A stretch of 6,377 nucleotides of DNA from Actinomycetota bacterium. Lineage in GTDB: Bacteria; Actinomycetota; Humimicrobiia; Humimicrobiales; Humimicrobiaceae. Of the stretch, positions 5,081-6,377 are shown piece by piece (the stretch's first letter is position 1; each line of letters begins with the position of its first letter). The position numbers were made by a program, and so were the translations under genes. Under the pieces are notes generated by a model, which was not told the DNA's origin, did not search any database, and saw only the letters and a list, made by a program, of their open reading frames with translations. The stretch is from assembly GCA_023475715.1 (NCBI GenBank), contig JAMCVO010000191.1:1-6377 (forward strand), written 5' to 3'.

Positions 5081-6295
5081 TTAATTTTTTATAATTATAT
5101 CCCCCACTTTAAGGTAAGAATTTGTAATTATTTCAGTAAAGCTCAAATCTGAAACACCGGTTTCAATTTCAATTTTCTCGATACCATCAGCATTTTTTTT
5201 GTAAACAAATTTCTTTCCATTTTCTTTAAAAATATAATCATTTGGCACAGCAGTGATATTTTCTTTTGCTTCAGTCACAATTTCAATGTTGGCATTTAAG
5301 CCGTACAATCCTGCGATATCAATATTTTCTTCAGCCAGTTCTGATGGATTTTTAAATTCTATTATGGCTTCGTAAAAAGTCCCGGCATCTGTTGTTTTTG
5401 AAATTTTGGATATTTCCTTAACACTGCCTTCCAATTTCTTGCCTGAATAGACATCAAAACTTATTCCTGCTGGCATTTCTTCTTTAATTTTCATTCTATC
5501 AATTTCCGGGATATCTACTTTTAATATAATTTCATTAAGATTTGCAATTTTCAAAACTGATGAGTTTTTATTTACAAGCTCACCCACCTCTGCCGCTTTT
5601 GATATGATGAGCGCTTCAAAAGGTGAATAAATTTCCACATTTTCAAGCTGGCTTTTCTTGCCGGAAAGACTTTTTTCCAGATCGTTAAGATCGTTTTCCG
5701 CTTCAAGCAGATTATAATCCGTTTGTTCTTTTTCTTCTTCCAGTTGAAGAAGTTTTTGCTTAAAGTACATATAATCCAGATCTTCTCCCTGGGTATTATT
5801 ATATTCCTCCTCAGCAATTTGTTTTTTGATCTCAATTCCCACATATGTAATATTCTTAAGTTTTAACAGATGATCAATGTATTCTTTTTTTCTTTTAATA
5901 TCAGATTTCAAATCATCAATCTCTTTCTTCAATAATTCATTTCCGATACTCACAAGCAATTCACCTTTTTTAATTACGGTATTTAAGCCAGCAATGCCAG
6001 TTATTTTCCCCTCCAAATCAAAAGAGAGGCTTTTTTCATTTCTTGAGACTACTTTGCCCACGAGATTAATCTTTGATGCTATATCTCTTTCTACAACTTC
6101 AGCTTCAATATAATTTTCATTTTGGCTTGAGTCTTTATTATTTTCATTTCCCGTCCCTGTACCTTTTTTAGTGGTGTCACAAGATATAAAGGACACAGTT
6201 AAGACAAAACTTATAAGAATTAATATACATGTTAAGGTAAGCTGCAAAAACCTTAGCTTATTTTTATTTATATGATTTATTTTATTTATCTTCAT
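5081..6295 (-). CDS. Lipoprotein membrane-fusion (HlyD/RND/MacA-type) efflux adaptor
   Basis: Periplasmic or extracytoplasmic adaptor expected to link an inner-membrane exporter (RND or MacB-like ABC type) to the next stage of export. From the ATG at 6295 it is 404 residues. A basic N-region and hydrophobic segment (about 17-38) end in F-I-S-C, with C39 the probable lipidated Cys (a relaxed lipobox), then a Gly/Asn/Ser-rich linker. Next come the first half of a lipoyl/barrel-sandwich domain (about 79-119), a charged alpha-helical hairpin (about 120-218, rich in Lys, Glu and Leu), the second lipoyl half (SPFEALIISKAAEVGELV, 224-241), a beta-barrel (about 253-340) and a membrane-proximal domain with AVPNDYIF and a C-terminal LKVGDIII. 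A TTG start at 6349 and an ATG at 6310 are in frame, but the ATG at 6295 has a well-spaced GGAAGG. No transporter gene is in the window; as downstream DNA belongs to a convergent gene, any operon partner must lie beyond 6377. Substrate unknown. Confidence 0.85.
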   Translation of the reverse strand: MKINKINHINKNKLRFLQLTLTCILILISFVLTVSFISCDTTKKGTGTGNENNKDSSQNENYIEAEVVERDIASKINLVGKVVSRNEKSLSFDLEGKITGIAGLNTVIKKGELLVSIGNELLKKEIDDLKSDIKRKKEYIDHLLKLKNITYVGIEIKKQIAEEEYNNTQGEDLDYMYFKQKLLQLEEEKEQTDYNLLEAENDLNDLEKSLSGKKSQLENVEIYSPFEALIISKAAEVGELVNKNSSVLKIANLNEIILKVDIPEIDRMKIKEEMPAGISFDVYSGKKLEGSVKEISKISKTTDAGTFYEAIIEFKNPSELAEENIDIAGLYGLNANIEIVTEAKENITAVPNDYIFKENGKKFVYKKNADGIEKIEIETGVSDLSFTEIITNSYLKVGDIIIKN

Positions 6296-6302
6296 TTCAG
6301 TA

Positions 6303-6308
6303 CCTTCC
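6303..6308 (-). promoter_or_regulatory. Ribosome binding site deciding the adaptor start
   Basis: On the minus strand GGAAGG (6308 to 6303) precedes the ATG at 6295 by 7 nt, an ideal spacing. The in-frame upstream candidates, TTG at 6349 and ATG at 6310, have no comparable site; the GGAAGG itself begins within the ATG codon at 6310. This supports a protein starting MKINKINH, with a basic N-region leading into the signal peptide. Confidence 0.75.
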
Positions 6309-6377
6309 ATATTTTTTATTAAAAAAGTTTTAAGGAAAAAATCTGTCAATTTTTTTTATTTACAATCTTTCCATCAA

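Noticed and set aside
5572..6113. Open frames in other reading frames across the adaptor gene (5572-5844 minus, 5877-6113 plus)
   Set aside because: Low-complexity translations with no domain or good ribosome site; the adaptor frame accounts for this DNA.
6344..6349. TTGACA on the minus strand upstream of the adaptor gene, a perfect -35 hexamer
   Set aside because: At the normal 16-18 nt spacing the -10 position is only a T-run; TAATAA-like sequence is reached only at a spacing above 20 nt. It also overlaps an unlikely in-frame TTG start. Too weak to call a promoter.

Overview
The window carries a complete riboflavin biosynthesis operon, one lone metabolic dehydrogenase gene, and one convergent gene for an export adaptor. 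The DNA is AT-rich, with A/T-rich spacers, strong GGAGG-type Shine-Dalgarno sites and ATG starts. The order FMN riboswitch - ribD - ribE - ribBA - ribH, the B. subtilis-like GTP cyclohydrolase II domain and the lipoprotein adaptor point to a low-GC, probably anaerobic bacterium. Candidates are a Bacillota-like or deep, AT-rich Actinobacteriota-like lineage; the dehydrogenase resembles actinobacterial LeuB as I remember it. The sequence alone does not settle the phylum. No tRNA, rRNA, CRISPR array or insertion sequence is visible.

Positions 1-181 are the operon leader. The window opens inside the last bases of an FMN riboswitch (RFN element), followed by an intrinsic terminator at 41-70, so the operon is very likely switched off when FMN is plentiful. 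Positions 182-3811 hold ribD, ribE, ribBA and ribH, all on the + strand. ribD/ribE and ribE/ribBA overlap by 16 and 17 nt, and ribBA/ribH are 12 nt apart. Together they encode the route from GTP and ribulose 5-phosphate to riboflavin: RibA opens GTP, RibD deaminates and reduces, RibB would supply the four-carbon unit, RibH makes lumazine and RibE makes riboflavin. The step removing phosphate from the RibD product is not encoded here, as is usual.

After a 90-nt AT-rich gap with a candidate promoter, 3902-4981 (+) encodes a LeuB-type beta-decarboxylating dehydrogenase with its own strong ribosome binding site. It converges on a minus-strand gene (5081-6295) for a lipoprotein membrane-fusion (HlyD/RND/MacA-type) adaptor, which has no transporter partner inside the window.

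Four points deserve a second look. (1) A 34-nt near-perfect inverted repeat lies inside the ribD coding region; one arm encodes the conserved PNPVVGAV motif and the other falls exactly where the protein is two residues longer than its relatives. (2) The DHBP synthase half of RibBA has lost several signature motifs while the cyclohydrolase half looks intact. (3) The LeuB-like enzyme carries a Lys-Tyr pair typical of NADP-dependent isocitrate dehydrogenases in place of the Asp typical of NAD-dependent LeuB. (4) RibD lacks the His usually found next to its zinc cysteine.
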